Origin: Candidatus Freyarchaeota archaeon
Lineage (GTDB): Archaea; Asgardarchaeota; Jordiarchaeia; Jordiarchaeales; Jordiarchaeaceae
Length of the DNA stretch: 64,000 bases
Reading direction: 5' to 3'
NCBI GenBank assembly: GCA_030587365.1
Contig: JAUQZE010000027.1
Location: 186,001-250,000, forward strand
Made by a program: the position numbers and the translations under genes. Shown in pieces: positions 42,998 through 53,648 of this stretch. The notes beneath the pieces were generated by a model that ran no database searches, was not told the DNA's origin, and saw only the letters and a program-made list of their open reading frames with translations. The first letter of the stretch is position 1. Each line of letters starts with the position of its first letter.

Positions 42998-43707
42998 TTT
43001 TGGGAATTCAATTCTTTCTTGCTTTGAAAAATTACCAGATGAAAAAAGGCTAGACCCTAAAAAACATTAACAAAATAAAAACGATTCAAAATAATGAAAG
43101 AAATCAAAAACCATCAATGTATTAAAATGATTGAATCCCCTGGTCTCCTTCTGACTCTTAAAAGCCGGACAATCACATCGTTCTTGAAGATGGGATACAT
43201 ATCAATGAACCTGTTAACCTTCTCGGAGGAAATAACGTCCGGCTTCCACCAGTAACTAATCTCCTTAAGACGCAACAAACACCAATCTCCTCCAAAACTT
43301 TTACAATAGTGTCGATGTCTTAAAACAAATACTTTGCAAAATAGCTCTTATCTTTATACGTCCTTTCTGTCTTTAGCCTCAGCCTTCTTCTGGGCGTTGT
43401 CCTCCCTTTGTGTCAAAAATATGTCAAGTTCAGAGTTCATATTACTTTCATTAGTTACCTAAAATATAAACATTCAAAAACGATAGAAATTTATACTAAT
43501 TTTATCTTAGATATATAATAAAAATTCGGTTCTCTTCGATTTTCACATTTAGAGGTGGTAGGGAGAAAAGTGAGCATATACCACCAAATTTGCCGATAAA
43601 ACCAAGTCTATTTTGAGAACAGAATCGAAAAAATAAAGAATGTGTACTAAAATATATTTACAGAATTCAAGTAGCACGAAACTAAATATGTCTCGTCGTG
43701 AGTTGAT
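42998..43707. other. Intergenic region upstream of the methylase operon
   Basis: About 700 bases containing a minus-strand gene fragment (43114-43263). The operon promoter probably lies in the A+T-rich stretch at 43480-43520 (for example TTAGATATATAATAAA). Confidence 0.4.
43114..43263 (-). pseudogene. C-terminal gene fragment, unidentified
   Basis: EISYWWKPDVISSEKVNRFI followed by DMYPIFKNDVIVRLLRVRRR, then a stop. It reads as genuine protein but has no start; the upstream frame breaks near 43305. Family not recognised. Confidence 0.35.
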
Positions 43708-46700
43708 ATGCAGAAAAAGTTTGTTGAGTCAGATTTTTTCCCTCTTGGTGTTGTGAATGATAAGTCTTTTTCGGAGAAGAAGGGTGGTGGGAGACCTCCT
43801 TACTGGGAGATGGTTTTTTGGTGGACTAGGAAGCCTCTTATTGGGGCGAGGGCTATTATTGCCGCTTCTTTGCTTCCTGAGAATACTTCTCCCGATGCGT
43901 TCAAGAGCATCGTAAGACTGAATGTAAGCACTCCGCATAGGAAGAATCCTGTGATTCCCGAGAGTATTAAAGATTATTTTGAGGGGGTGAGTCTTCTTGA
44001 TCCTTTTGCGGGTTTTGGTTCGATTCCGCTGGAGGCGGTGAGGTTGAGTTTGGATGCCACTGCTGTGGAGTTGCTGCCTACAGCTTATATTTTTTTGAAG
44101 GCTGTGCTTGTGTACCTTGAGAAATATGGGACAGAGAAAATCATTATTACCGAAAAGAAGGCAAGAAAAAGCGGAAAATCTCAGAGACTTAAGCTGATTT
44201 ATGATGTGGAACGTTGGGGTAACTGGGTTACTGAGAGATTGAGAGAGGATGAGGATATTAAAAATCTATACGATGATGATGTTGCGGTTTATATTGGTAC
44301 TTGGGAGGTTTTGTGTCCTCACTGTCAGGGGTGGACGCCTGTTGTTGGTAACTGGTGGCTTGCGAGGGTTAAGCATGGTGATAAAGGGTATAAGAGGCTG
44401 GCTTTTATGAGACCGGTCGAGTATGTCGATAAGGTGGGTGTTGAGGTTGTTGATGTTAATGCCATTGTGGGTGATGTTTCAGGTGCTGTACTTGATGGTA
44501 ATGTAATAAGGGTGGGTGATAGGGCTTTTGAGGTGCCGGAGCCAAATAAATATCCTAAGAAAGCATCTGGGAGATGTTTGTTGTGTGGTAATGATATTGA
44601 GAGTGTTGATGAATCTGGTAATGTTGCTGATAAGGGGGAGTGGTATGTGAAATGGGCTCTCAAGAAATATCACGAAGGTGTTGACAGCTATGCTAGGCAA
44701 TGTTTAATGGTCAAAGTTAAAGTTATTGATAATGATTTACTTTTTGAACCATGTAACGAGGAGGACAATAGAAGGTTAATGAAAGCAAAAGATAAAATTA
44801 AAGCGTTTATTGAGAAGGGTGATCCAGATATTCCTGGTGAATTAATGCCCTGGTACCAATTGCAACCTCCTGCTAATTTCCCTCCACTTCTCTATGGTTT
44901 CAAATACTGGATGGATTTGTTTAACCCTCGTCAACTTGTCACACTAGTAAAGCTCGTAAAGTTGATACGCGAGGTAGGAAATAGAATTGAGAAAGAAAAG
45001 ATTGAAGAGGTGTGGAGTGAGGAAGAGGCTAAGGGTTATGCTGAGGCTGTGACGACGTATTTAGGCATATTTCTAGCTAAGTTTGCGGATTACAATTGTG
45101 TGGTTACAGCAGCTCATGTTTCCAATCCAAGGGGTATGGATATCGCACACGCCTTATCCACACGCGGAATTACCATGCAATGGAATTGGTGTGAAATTTG
45201 TCCCCTAGCGGTTAAGGATTACATCTCTGGTATTTTTGCTAATTCTGGCTCTATTAGAAAGGTATTAGATGGTGTGATTAGAGCTCTTAATTTTCTCGCT
45301 TTATCCTTCTATTCCTCTGATATTCAGCAAAAGCTTCAACCTCAAACAGGAGATTACACAAAAATTAAAACTATAACAATTCTTGATGACGCTACTTCTC
45401 TATCTAATCTCAACGACAAAACATATGACATAATCATAACGGATCCGCCATATGCCAATGATGTTGCATACACAGAGTTGTCAGACTTTTACTATGTCTG
45501 GCTTAAAAGAGCTTTAAGCGGCTCTGACAATAAAAAACTTTTTCCACGTTTTCATGCTGGGGCATTTTTCAGAAAGACAGTCAAAGACTACGAGGAAATC
45601 TTAACACAGTGGCAGGAGTTTGCTAGGCAGGAAGTCTCAACTAATCCTGGTAGGTTTATGGATAGAGATGATAGAAATGAGTTTGCGTCCAAGCATTTTG
45701 AGGCACTCTTAAATCTTGCATTTCTCACAATGAAGTCTCGGCTTAGGAAGGGTGGTGTTCTTGTGACTTATTATGCTCATACTTCTTCTGAGGCTTGGGC
45801 GAGTTTGCTTTTTGCTGGTTGGAAGGGTGCGAGAATGCGGGTTACTAACGCTTTTCCTATTGTTACGGAGTCGGATCAGCGTGTTACTGGTAGGGGTAAG
45901 ATGCGGCTTGATACGTCCATAGTTGTGGTGTGGCGCGAAGGTGTTAGTGATGCAGGGAGAATCAACGATCAATCCTTCAGACTTGGGGTTGTGGAATCCG
46001 CTAGGAATAAGGCTCTTTCTTTGTTAAAACTCTCAAAGCATCAGGACTTCGTTTTGAGTGGTAGGGATATTCTTATTGGTTCTATGGGTGCTGTTTTGGC
46101 GGAGCTTACTAGGTATGAGGATGTTAGGGATGCTAGGGGATCAATTAGTGTGAAGGATCTTACTGAAAGGTATGTTTTTCCTTTGACAGTTGAGGGTATG
46201 TTTAATGCTTTGGCTGAGTATTATGGGGAGGGTGTGAAGTTTGCTAACATTGAAGATGCAATTGGTAGATATTATCTTCTTCTTAAGGCCTTCTTTGGTG
46301 CAACACCCGATAGTGGTAGGTTTAAGCGGCTTAAGATTTCGCCTAATGAGCTTGTTATGTTGAAGCTTGCTACTGGTATTGATGCCTCAACGCTTGTAAG
46401 GCCTAAAAGTGCTTCGTCCAATAAGACTTATCTTTTTAAAAAGGAGGCATCCAGCGGCGAGTTGACATTCTTGGAGCCTTTAAAGTTTGATTCTAGGTAT
46501 CTTTCTTCTTTTCTCGGTGAGAAGGGTGTTGTTCAGGGTGAGAGACTTGTTATTAATAGTTCTGTTGATATGTTTCATTATCTTGGGTTTCTTGCTTCTA
46601 GGGGTGCTTCGCCGAGGGATTATGAGGAGGTGCGAACTTATAATCCGAAGGCTTTTGACGAGGCACGCTCAATAGCTTTGATCTTTTTAAAAGTTCTGCT

Positions 46701-46764
46701 TGAAAAAGATCCTGATAAAATAATTGCCGATATGGTCTTAGGAAATGTGTTTAGAGACGTCTAG
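43708..46764 (+). CDS. DUF1156 adenine-specific DNA methyltransferase
   Basis: 1018 residues, ATG 43708. The family hallmark WWTRKPLIGARAIIAASLLP lies at residues 37-57, the SAM-binding motif SLLDPFAGFGSIPLEAVRLS at about 95-114, and the catalytic motif IIITDPPYANDVAYTELSDF near 575. Two cysteine pairs (CPHC; CLLCG) in the middle likely form a zinc ribbon. It is expected to methylate adenine N6 in host DNA. It is 11 bases upstream of the DUF499 ATPase gene, its usual partner. The codon style in its first and last thirds (G/T-rich) differs from the A-rich middle and from the next gene. Confidence 0.9.
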   Translation: MQKKFVESDFFPLGVVNDKSFSEKKGGGRPPYWEMVFWWTRKPLIGARAIIAASLLPENTSPDAFKSIVRLNVSTPHRKNPVIPESIKDYFEGVSLLDPFAGFGSIPLEAVRLSLDATAVELLPTAYIFLKAVLVYLEKYGTEKIIITEKKARKSGKSQRLKLIYDVERWGNWVTERLREDEDIKNLYDDDVAVYIGTWEVLCPHCQGWTPVVGNWWLARVKHGDKGYKRLAFMRPVEYVDKVGVEVVDVNAIVGDVSGAVLDGNVIRVGDRAFEVPEPNKYPKKASGRCLLCGNDIESVDESGNVADKGEWYVKWALKKYHEGVDSYARQCLMVKVKVIDNDLLFEPCNEEDNRRLMKAKDKIKAFIEKGDPDIPGELMPWYQLQPPANFPPLLYGFKYWMDLFNPRQLVTLVKLVKLIREVGNRIEKEKIEEVWSEEEAKGYAEAVTTYLGIFLAKFADYNCVVTAAHVSNPRGMDIAHALSTRGITMQWNWCEICPLAVKDYISGIFANSGSIRKVLDGVIRALNFLALSFYSSDIQQKLQPQTGDYTKIKTITILDDATSLSNLNDKTYDIIITDPPYANDVAYTELSDFYYVWLKRALSGSDNKKLFPRFHAGAFFRKTVKDYEEILTQWQEFARQEVSTNPGRFMDRDDRNEFASKHFEALLNLAFLTMKSRLRKGGVLVTYYAHTSSEAWASLLFAGWKGARMRVTNAFPIVTESDQRVTGRGKMRLDTSIVVVWREGVSDAGRINDQSFRLGVVESARNKALSLLKLSKHQDFVLSGRDILIGSMGAVLAELTRYEDVRDARGSISVKDLTERYVFPLTVEGMFNALAEYYGEGVKFANIEDAIGRYYLLLKAFFGATPDSGRFKRLKISPNELVMLKLATGIDASTLVRPKSASSNKTYLFKKEASSGELTFLEPLKFDSRYLSSFLGEKGVVQGERLVINSSVDMFHYLGFLASRGASPRDYEEVRTYNPKAFDEARSIALIFLKVLLEKDPDKIIADMVLGNVFRDV

Positions 46765-46775
46765 AAAGTGAAAAT

Positions 46776-49700
46776 ATGTTAAGGAAAATATGTGAACCTT
46801 GGAAAGATGTGCTTGATCCTAAATTCGATGGTTTTCTCGCTCCTGAACTAGGAAGTGAAGAAACTATTACTGATGAAGAAGTTAAACTGATTTACTTTGA
46901 CGCAAAGGAGTTCTTCTGCAGAACTTACTTTACAGAACATATGGTACGGATTCTAGAAGATGTTATTGAAGCTTTCACAGCTGAGAGATCAAAGAGAACC
47001 TTCGCCGTAACCTCGCTCTTCGGTGGTGGTAAATCCCATACTCTTCTCGCTATCATGCATGCCTTCAAATCGCCAGAAATCCTCAGAGATAGAGAGGTAC
47101 TTTCATTCTATGACACCGATATGGCAAACAAGCTTATCGAAATCTCTAAGAAACTTACCAAGCTTAAAGAAGTCGAAGTTGTCGTCATAACTGGAAAATA
47201 TGAAAAAAGTGGAGGTATGTCTCCTCTAATTCCTCTCAAAATCGGTAAACAGACTATTCACACAGTATGGGGTTATATTGCGTTTAAACTTGACAAATAT
47301 GATGATTTAAGAGAGTATGACGAGAAAGTCACTGTCCCAGATGCAGATATTTTAACTGGACTTCTAAGTGGAAAGAAGATTCTAATTCTTATAGATGAGA
47401 TACTTGAACTTACTATAAAACTTCCAGATACCGCTAAAAATTACAAAAGACAAGTTTTACAGTTCGTTGAGTATTTAGCGAAAGCTGTTGCCATAACAAA
47501 ATCAGTAATGATGATTACCTTGCCTTTTGACATTAACATTCGTGCAGGCGATATACGAAGCTGGGATGGTGCATTCTCAAAAGAGTATGTAGATCAACTC
47601 TATAAAAGATTGAAAGATGTTGGCGAATTCACATCTCCGATAAGTGCTGCTGCCGGCGATTTAAGCAAAATACTCCAGAAAAGGCTTTTCAAAAAGATAG
47701 ATCTGAATTCTGCAAAATCATATATAAAAGAATTTGCAGATACTTATTCTGCCTTCCCTGATATCTTCGGCTCAGAAGATTATGCCCAAAAAATTTTTGA
47801 GACATACCCATTCCATCCAGAAATGATCGAAATATTAAGAACAATTATTGAACGAGCTGAACTGATGAAAACTAGAGATTTACTGAAAATTGCGAGGAAA
47901 GTTGTAAGGGCTGTTTGGAATGCCCGAATAAATTCCTATATCATTATGCCGTGGCACATCTCGGAGATGGAGGGAGCTGAAGATCTTTTATTTAGGGGAC
48001 TGGAAGGCTACAAAACTGTATTTACGGACTCCGTAGAAAAATCACCAGATAAGTTCATGAATCCTGAGCTTGCAAAAATAGTTTTGCGATCTATTTTTCT
48101 AAAAACTTATCCGTACGATCAAAGGAGCAAAAGTGACGTATTTCCAAATAGGAAAATGATAGCTCTTATGGTATATGAACCAGACTTCTTTAACATAGCT
48201 GGCTTAAATCCCTCATCAATAATATCCTTCCTTCAGTCTCTGGAAGGAGATGTAAGAGTTCAATTTCTTTATGATCAAGAAGGTGTTTTTTGGTTCTTTC
48301 GTACTCGAGGCATTAGAGAGAGTATACTCAAGGAGCAGGAGAACATATATAATGATAGAATTAATGATGTCAAAAACAGATTTGCAGACTACGTAAAAAT
48401 ATTGAGTAAAGGTGGCAAAATCGGGAATAAAAAAGTAGAATCCCCAAGATCGCTTTACGGCATTAAAGCAAAGGATATAGAAGTCTTAGACGAATATGAC
48501 GAACTTGCTAATGAGTTCGAAAACTATACGGTAGCTTTTCTTTCCTATCCCGTAAATCTAATAGAATCAACTCCCAGAATGGACACTGAGTATCTGCGTG
48601 TCAGGGACTTAATATTTAAAGCTGGAAGGAATACAAGATCAAATAAAAATACTGTTATTATTGCCTACTCTACAAACGAGGCAAGACTAAAAGAATGTCT
48701 AAACCATATCTCTGGAATAATGGCATGTGAAAAGATTGCCGGAGATCCAAGAGCTTACGTGGAGGACATAGCGGACGAAGATGAGGTAGAATACTACAGA
48801 AACAGAGCTGAGAGGTTCAAAGAGGAATTCATAGATAAACTGATTAGGGCAGTATTTTCAACATACGAATATGTTGCATATCCAAAATATGAGGACAATC
48901 AGGATGTAGCTGGAATTTTTAGGATGCAAACTGGTGCAGTAACACTCTTGGAAGAAGTTGTTCAAACACTTGAACATCCTTCTGTTCAGAAAATTATTAA
49001 AGAAATAAGGAGCTTCTCAACCCTTCGGGACATACTAAAAGAAACGCAGAAAATAGATTTTGAAGAGGGTACGAGGGAGTACAGAGTAGGAGAGATTTTT
49101 GACAAGTTCATCAAACACCCTGGTATGCTCATAGCTGAAATAAAGGATCTAGATGTAGCCCTCAAAGAAGGCGTTAAAAACCTCAGAATTGGAATTGTTG
49201 ATGAAAACGAAAATCTGCTCTTTAAAAAATATCATGAATCAGGAAAAGGTGAAAAATTACAGAGGATTAATGAAGTAGGTTCTGTTCCTGAGACAATTAA
49301 AAGAGATTATAAAATACTTCCTTGGAGAATGGCGATTCAGATATTCGTGGATAAAATAATGAAGGAACCCTCAGAGGAGACAGATGCGATAGTGGAGTAC
49401 AAAGTGCAGATCGATAATGAACTTATTGATATTGACTCAATACTCTCTGATACTGGTTGGGAGGATACTATACGAATTTCCCCGGTAGTCAAAATTATAA
49501 AAGCAATTGAAGGGCCAAGAGTGAGATTAAGTTTGAACCCAAGTGGTGTCAGCGGAGAACCTGACGAGGAAAAAGAAGTATCATTCGAAATAACCCTTGA
49601 GGATCCCGATAATACGGGAAGTACTTTTAAAATTGATATTTCGGGAAATGGAGAATTTGACAGAAGTGTTTTCGAGCTACATGATGGTGAAACTATAACA

Positions 49701-50174
49701 TCTAGTTGGAAAATAAAAATACCTAGAGGTACCGGGAGTGTGTTTTTACCATTATCTGTTAGGATCAGTGGTGAAGAAAAAGCTAGCAAAAACCTTAGAG
49801 TTACCATAGAAACTGGTTTAATAATAACGGACGAAATAAAGACCGAATATACAGAGAGGGGATTAGTTAAAATAACTGACATCACTGATGATTTCTCTCT
49901 TGAGAGAATAAACACTGTATTGGAGCAATTCAAGATTTCAGAGCCGAAGGCAAGCGGGAACATTTCCTCAAGTAATGGAGGTATCATAGATATAAACATA
50001 CAAGGAATTCTTCCTAGAAAGGCACTTGAGCTTGTTAGAGTTGTGAAGGGGGTACGAAACTACAGCATGAAGCTCGAAATAGGTTTCGAAGATTCGATCA
50101 CTCTGGATGAGAAGCTTATTTTACAGTTCGAAATGCTTAACGGGAAGGTGAAGTTCCACATAAAGGAGAGATAG
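46776..50174 (+). CDS. DUF499 AAA+-type ATPase
   Basis: 1132 residues, ATG 46776. Walker A TSLFGGGKSHTLLAIMHAF lies near residue 80 and Walker B KKILILIDEILEL near 210. The N-terminal half (PLIPLKIGKQTIHTVWGYIA, PWHISEMEGAEDLL) is typical of DUF499 proteins. The C-terminal 300 residues are beta-rich, with PDEEKEVSFEITLEDPDNTG. It is the constant partner of DUF1156 methylases in archaeal and bacterial defence islands. Likely an ATP-driven sensor or loader for the helicase and methylase; mechanism unknown. Confidence 0.85.
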   Translation: MLRKICEPWKDVLDPKFDGFLAPELGSEETITDEEVKLIYFDAKEFFCRTYFTEHMVRILEDVIEAFTAERSKRTFAVTSLFGGGKSHTLLAIMHAFKSPEILRDREVLSFYDTDMANKLIEISKKLTKLKEVEVVVITGKYEKSGGMSPLIPLKIGKQTIHTVWGYIAFKLDKYDDLREYDEKVTVPDADILTGLLSGKKILILIDEILELTIKLPDTAKNYKRQVLQFVEYLAKAVAITKSVMMITLPFDINIRAGDIRSWDGAFSKEYVDQLYKRLKDVGEFTSPISAAAGDLSKILQKRLFKKIDLNSAKSYIKEFADTYSAFPDIFGSEDYAQKIFETYPFHPEMIEILRTIIERAELMKTRDLLKIARKVVRAVWNARINSYIIMPWHISEMEGAEDLLFRGLEGYKTVFTDSVEKSPDKFMNPELAKIVLRSIFLKTYPYDQRSKSDVFPNRKMIALMVYEPDFFNIAGLNPSSIISFLQSLEGDVRVQFLYDQEGVFWFFRTRGIRESILKEQENIYNDRINDVKNRFADYVKILSKGGKIGNKKVESPRSLYGIKAKDIEVLDEYDELANEFENYTVAFLSYPVNLIESTPRMDTEYLRVRDLIFKAGRNTRSNKNTVIIAYSTNEARLKECLNHISGIMACEKIAGDPRAYVEDIADEDEVEYYRNRAERFKEEFIDKLIRAVFSTYEYVAYPKYEDNQDVAGIFRMQTGAVTLLEEVVQTLEHPSVQKIIKEIRSFSTLRDILKETQKIDFEEGTREYRVGEIFDKFIKHPGMLIAEIKDLDVALKEGVKNLRIGIVDENENLLFKKYHESGKGEKLQRINEVGSVPETIKRDYKILPWRMAIQIFVDKIMKEPSEETDAIVEYKVQIDNELIDIDSILSDTGWEDTIRISPVVKIIKAIEGPRVRLSLNPSGVSGEPDEEKEVSFEITLEDPDNTGSTFKIDISGNGEFDRSVFELHDGETITSSWKIKIPRGTGSVFLPLSVRISGEEKASKNLRVTIETGLIITDEIKTEYTERGLVKITDITDDFSLERINTVLEQFKISEPKASGNISSSNGGIIDINIQGILPRKALELVRVVKGVRNYSMKLEIGFEDSITLDEKLILQFEMLNGKVKFHIKER

Positions 50175-50180
50175 TATATT

Positions 50181-50642
50181 ATGACAGAGCCGCTTTATGT
50201 TCTAAGATTTAAATATGTTAAGCCAGCGAAAACAATCTTAAAAATCGATCAAAAACTTACCCAAATTTTTTTATACACAATAAATTCTCATAAGAGAAGC
50301 AAAAAAAGGAATTATTCGTTAAATTCGTTAGTTCTAAACACCCGTGTTCCTTACAAGATGTTCAGGAATTTTCTCCTTGAAACTGGTTGGGACGAAAAGG
50401 ATGGAAATTTTTTCATGTCAAAAGAGGAGTCCTATTACAGAGCAATTATTCTTTCGGCTATTCTTCAATGTACACGTGACAAATATGTAATGGATGAAAT
50501 GTATAAGCTTGTGAGGAACATGCCCTATGTTGATCTAAAATTCTGGAGTAAGGTCTTCATCGAAGCATTTGGAGGCAGAAAATGGAGGAGGGATCTTTAC
50601 AAACCAGTGCGTGCCCTAAAAGAGGTGTATGGGTATGTCTAA
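50181..50642 (+). CDS. Small operon protein, unrecognised
   Basis: 153 residues from ATG 50181, six bases after the DUF499 stop. It is basic and helical: FLYTINSHKRSKKRNYSLNS, MFRNFLLETGWDEKDGNFFM. The end overlaps the helicase start by eight bases. The position between ATPase and helicase suggests an essential small subunit. I do not recognise a family. Confidence 0.7.
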   Translation: MTEPLYVLRFKYVKPAKTILKIDQKLTQIFLYTINSHKRSKKRNYSLNSLVLNTRVPYKMFRNFLLETGWDEKDGNFFMSKEESYYRAIILSAILQCTRDKYVMDEMYKLVRNMPYVDLKFWSKVFIEAFGGRKWRRDLYKPVRALKEVYGYV

Positions 50643-53529
50643 GTCAGGACACAAATTTCAGTATACTAAAAGCATAATAGATTTAATATCAAAATCTGAC
50701 CCTTATCTCGCAATAGCCTCAAACTATCCTGTAATGTATGCTCCAATAGATATTTACCCACATCAAGTTGATCTTTTAACACGCGTAATGTTCGTCAGAC
50801 CAATTAGAATATTTATTGGAGATGAAATAGGGATTGGGAAGACCATAGAGAGCATTGCCATCTTACGTTTCCTTGAAAAGATTGGTGAACTAAATCGGGC
50901 TCTTATAATCGTTCCAAAAATCCTCACATCACAATGGGTCTCAGAACTTATGAGAATGGGCATTCCCATGCAGAATATCTTTCTTTTCAAATCTGGAGTG
51001 GATGTAAAGGAGATAAAAAGTAAGATAGGAGATCAAAAATATTTTGTTATCTCAATTGGGCTTGTTAGAATGGAGCAACATCTAAAAAAACTTCTCGACA
51101 TAGAGTGGGATACAATCTTAGTTGATGAAGCTCATAATGTAACGCTGAAAAGTTTAAGAACAAAAAATGCAATTCAAAGACTTTCAGAAAATATAAAGCG
51201 TAATATAATTTTCCTTTCAGCAACACCCCACCGAGGTGTTACCGATGATTATCTTTTCAGACTAAGGCTTCTCGATCCCTCCCTTGTGGGAGAATACTCT
51301 AAATTAGATATAAATCCTTTTTATGAAAGCACCCATGATTCTCTTCTTTTCAGGAGGTCTAAAGAAGTAGTTAACAATTTACAGGATAAAGTTGTATTTA
51401 AAGACTGTAGGTTTCAATTGCATCTGATTCAGCCTACACCCGAAGAGACTGCATTTATGAATGCTCTCTTTTCATTCTTAAAAATAAAGGCTAAGGAACT
51501 TGGAGACAAGGGTGTTAATAGCCCTATTGGGCTTCTACTTGTTTTGTTAAGAAAAAGAGCCTCTTCTTCTCCAAAAGCAGCTATGAAAACTCTCAATTCA
51601 ATGATAAGAACATTTCATAGAAAACAGGACGAAAAATACGACGAAACTGAAGAACTTGCTGAATTTGAAGAAAATGTTCTTGGAGAAGATTATTCGGTGG
51701 ATATCGAAACAGACTTCGATGAAGAAGCCGAAAAATTCATTAAGAGATATTCAAAGGCACTGAACCCCCGAGATATTGAAGAACTCAGCAGAATTCTTCA
51801 ACTCGCTGAAAAAGTTTCTAAAAAAGATTCGAAATTGAAGACCGTAAAGGAGCTTATTTTGGAACTTTTAGGAAGAAATGAAGGCAAAGTATTAGTATTC
51901 ACTGAGTATAGAGACACGCTTGATTATATCATAGATTCCTTAAGAACAGATGTTAGATTTAAAGATCGAGCCATAAACTTTGAAACACTCTCTGGGAAAG
52001 ATAAAGAAAGGTTTGACATTGTTAAGAAAAGGTTTGAAGATGACCCCTCGATACAGGTTTTGGTAGCTACAGATGTAGCATCAGAGGGTATTAATTTGCA
52101 GAAAGCTAATCACACGATTAACTACGATGCTCCATGGTCTCCAATTAAGCTAGAACAAAGAATAGGCAGGATATGGAGGCTGGGTCAGCAATACATATCA
52201 TACGTTTATAATATGTTTCTCTCTACAGCCTTCGATCTTGCAATAGTTGAAAAGCTTTACGAAAAGCTCTTGAACATAGAGAGGGCGGTAGGCTCTACAA
52301 AGCCCATATTAGGTGAGGAGGTGAGGATTGCCAATCTAAAAGCTTCAAGTAGCATATGGAGAACAGGTGAAATCGGACAAATAGATTATAAAGAAAAAAA
52401 AGTTAGACTCACCGAATATAGACTAATTTATGCAGAACTTACAGACCAGCTTGACGAATTTATAAATGCTTTTTTAACAACAGTCCAAAACCTCAATAAT
52501 GAATTGAGTTCCAAAAAGGTTTTTCCAATTATCTCTGCAAAAAAAATCAAAAGTAACTTAAAAAGAATAATCCTAACAGATAACCTATTAGAATATGAGC
52601 AGGTTTTGGCAGACATGGCTACCCGTCTCGCCTACCTTGAAGGAAAAAGCGAGTTCGAAATTAATACTTTAAAGCATGCTGTAAAGATAATTGAATATCT
52701 AAGATTTGGTAAAAAAGAGAGATTACCTAAGCTCTTACTCTCAACCTCTGAATCTGAATATGGAATCTTTCACATAATTAAAGTTCGAACTAACGATAGA
52801 GATTACTACATTATTTACGATAAAAATAAAGAAAGGGTATTAGTGGGCATAAATCTACTCAGATTTGTAGCAGAAATTTCAAAAAACGGCTTTTCCGCGC
52901 CAAAATCCTCAAATAATGCGGGAGAATTTGAAGAATTAAAAATAAATCAAAAGGGATTTATTAGAAATACTGTTCAAATGATGTTAGGAGATATACTTAG
53001 CCCATACCGCAACTATTTTAGAGAAACTGGGGATCGAGGAATTAGGAAAAATGGCTGGAACTTCAATTTAACAACACAAGAGCCAGAAATTGTTTCTACT
53101 ATAATTGTAACAAAGTATGAAGAAGTAAATAAAATAATAGATAAAGTCCTTAAAGATAAAATTGAAATCGCAGCCATGGAAATTTCAAAGGAATACGAAG
53201 AATCTAAAAAAGATGTTCTCAAAGTTGATGACGTACATGCATATTCAAACTATGATTTACTAAGTCATATAAAAGATGACGGAGAAAGATATATTGAAGC
53301 AAAAGGACATATTGGAATGAAATTATTCGCAGAACTCCCACCATCAGAATATAAACTAGCAGAAGAAAAAGGTGATAATTATTACCTTCACCTAGTAATA
53401 AATCTTCAAATGGATGAATATGAACAAGTTAATAAAAACCAAGCAGTACTTCTAGAGTTCCAGAATCCATTGAAGACAATGCAAGTAAAAAGAATCGGCG
53501 GAAAAGAAAGATACATTTTATTCCCATGA
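50635..53529 (+). CDS. SNF2-family helicase with C-terminal DUF3883 domain
   Basis: 964 residues from ATG 50635, seven bases after GAGGTG; ATG 50629 lies too close to that site. Motif I GDEIGIGKTIESIAILR, motif II DTILVDEAHNVT, motif III LSATPHRGV, motif V VATDVASEGINLQKA and motif VI QRIGRIWRLGQ are intact. The C-terminal part, DDGERYIEAKGHIGMKLFAE then PSEYKLAEEKGDNYYLHLVI, is DUF3883 (nuclease-like fold, E-A-K in the expected place). It resembles the translocase of methylase-ATPase-helicase systems, where it would act on invading DNA. Confidence 0.85.
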   Translation: MSKSGHKFQYTKSIIDLISKSDPYLAIASNYPVMYAPIDIYPHQVDLLTRVMFVRPIRIFIGDEIGIGKTIESIAILRFLEKIGELNRALIIVPKILTSQWVSELMRMGIPMQNIFLFKSGVDVKEIKSKIGDQKYFVISIGLVRMEQHLKKLLDIEWDTILVDEAHNVTLKSLRTKNAIQRLSENIKRNIIFLSATPHRGVTDDYLFRLRLLDPSLVGEYSKLDINPFYESTHDSLLFRRSKEVVNNLQDKVVFKDCRFQLHLIQPTPEETAFMNALFSFLKIKAKELGDKGVNSPIGLLLVLLRKRASSSPKAAMKTLNSMIRTFHRKQDEKYDETEELAEFEENVLGEDYSVDIETDFDEEAEKFIKRYSKALNPRDIEELSRILQLAEKVSKKDSKLKTVKELILELLGRNEGKVLVFTEYRDTLDYIIDSLRTDVRFKDRAINFETLSGKDKERFDIVKKRFEDDPSIQVLVATDVASEGINLQKANHTINYDAPWSPIKLEQRIGRIWRLGQQYISYVYNMFLSTAFDLAIVEKLYEKLLNIERAVGSTKPILGEEVRIANLKASSSIWRTGEIGQIDYKEKKVRLTEYRLIYAELTDQLDEFINAFLTTVQNLNNELSSKKVFPIISAKKIKSNLKRIILTDNLLEYEQVLADMATRLAYLEGKSEFEINTLKHAVKIIEYLRFGKKERLPKLLLSTSESEYGIFHIIKVRTNDRDYYIIYDKNKERVLVGINLLRFVAEISKNGFSAPKSSNNAGEFEELKINQKGFIRNTVQMMLGDILSPYRNYFRETGDRGIRKNGWNFNLTTQEPEIVSTIIVTKYEEVNKIIDKVLKDKIEIAAMEISKEYEESKKDVLKVDDVHAYSNYDLLSHIKDDGERYIEAKGHIGMKLFAELPPSEYKLAEEKGDNYYLHLVINLQMDEYEQVNKNQAVLLEFQNPLKTMQVKRIGGKERYILFP

Positions 53530-53648
53530 GAATAACTTTGTGATCAACTATTCAAGAAAGTAAAGGGAATATATTTTCAACAAAGGCTTTAGAAATACAT
53601 AGAATCATAAAAAACTAAACGAAAATTGAACTAAAAATTATTTGTTGC

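Noticed and set aside
49337..49999. 220-codon minus-strand frame inside the DUF499 gene
   Set aside because: Antisense of a clear coding region, with Ser/Leu-rich shadow composition.
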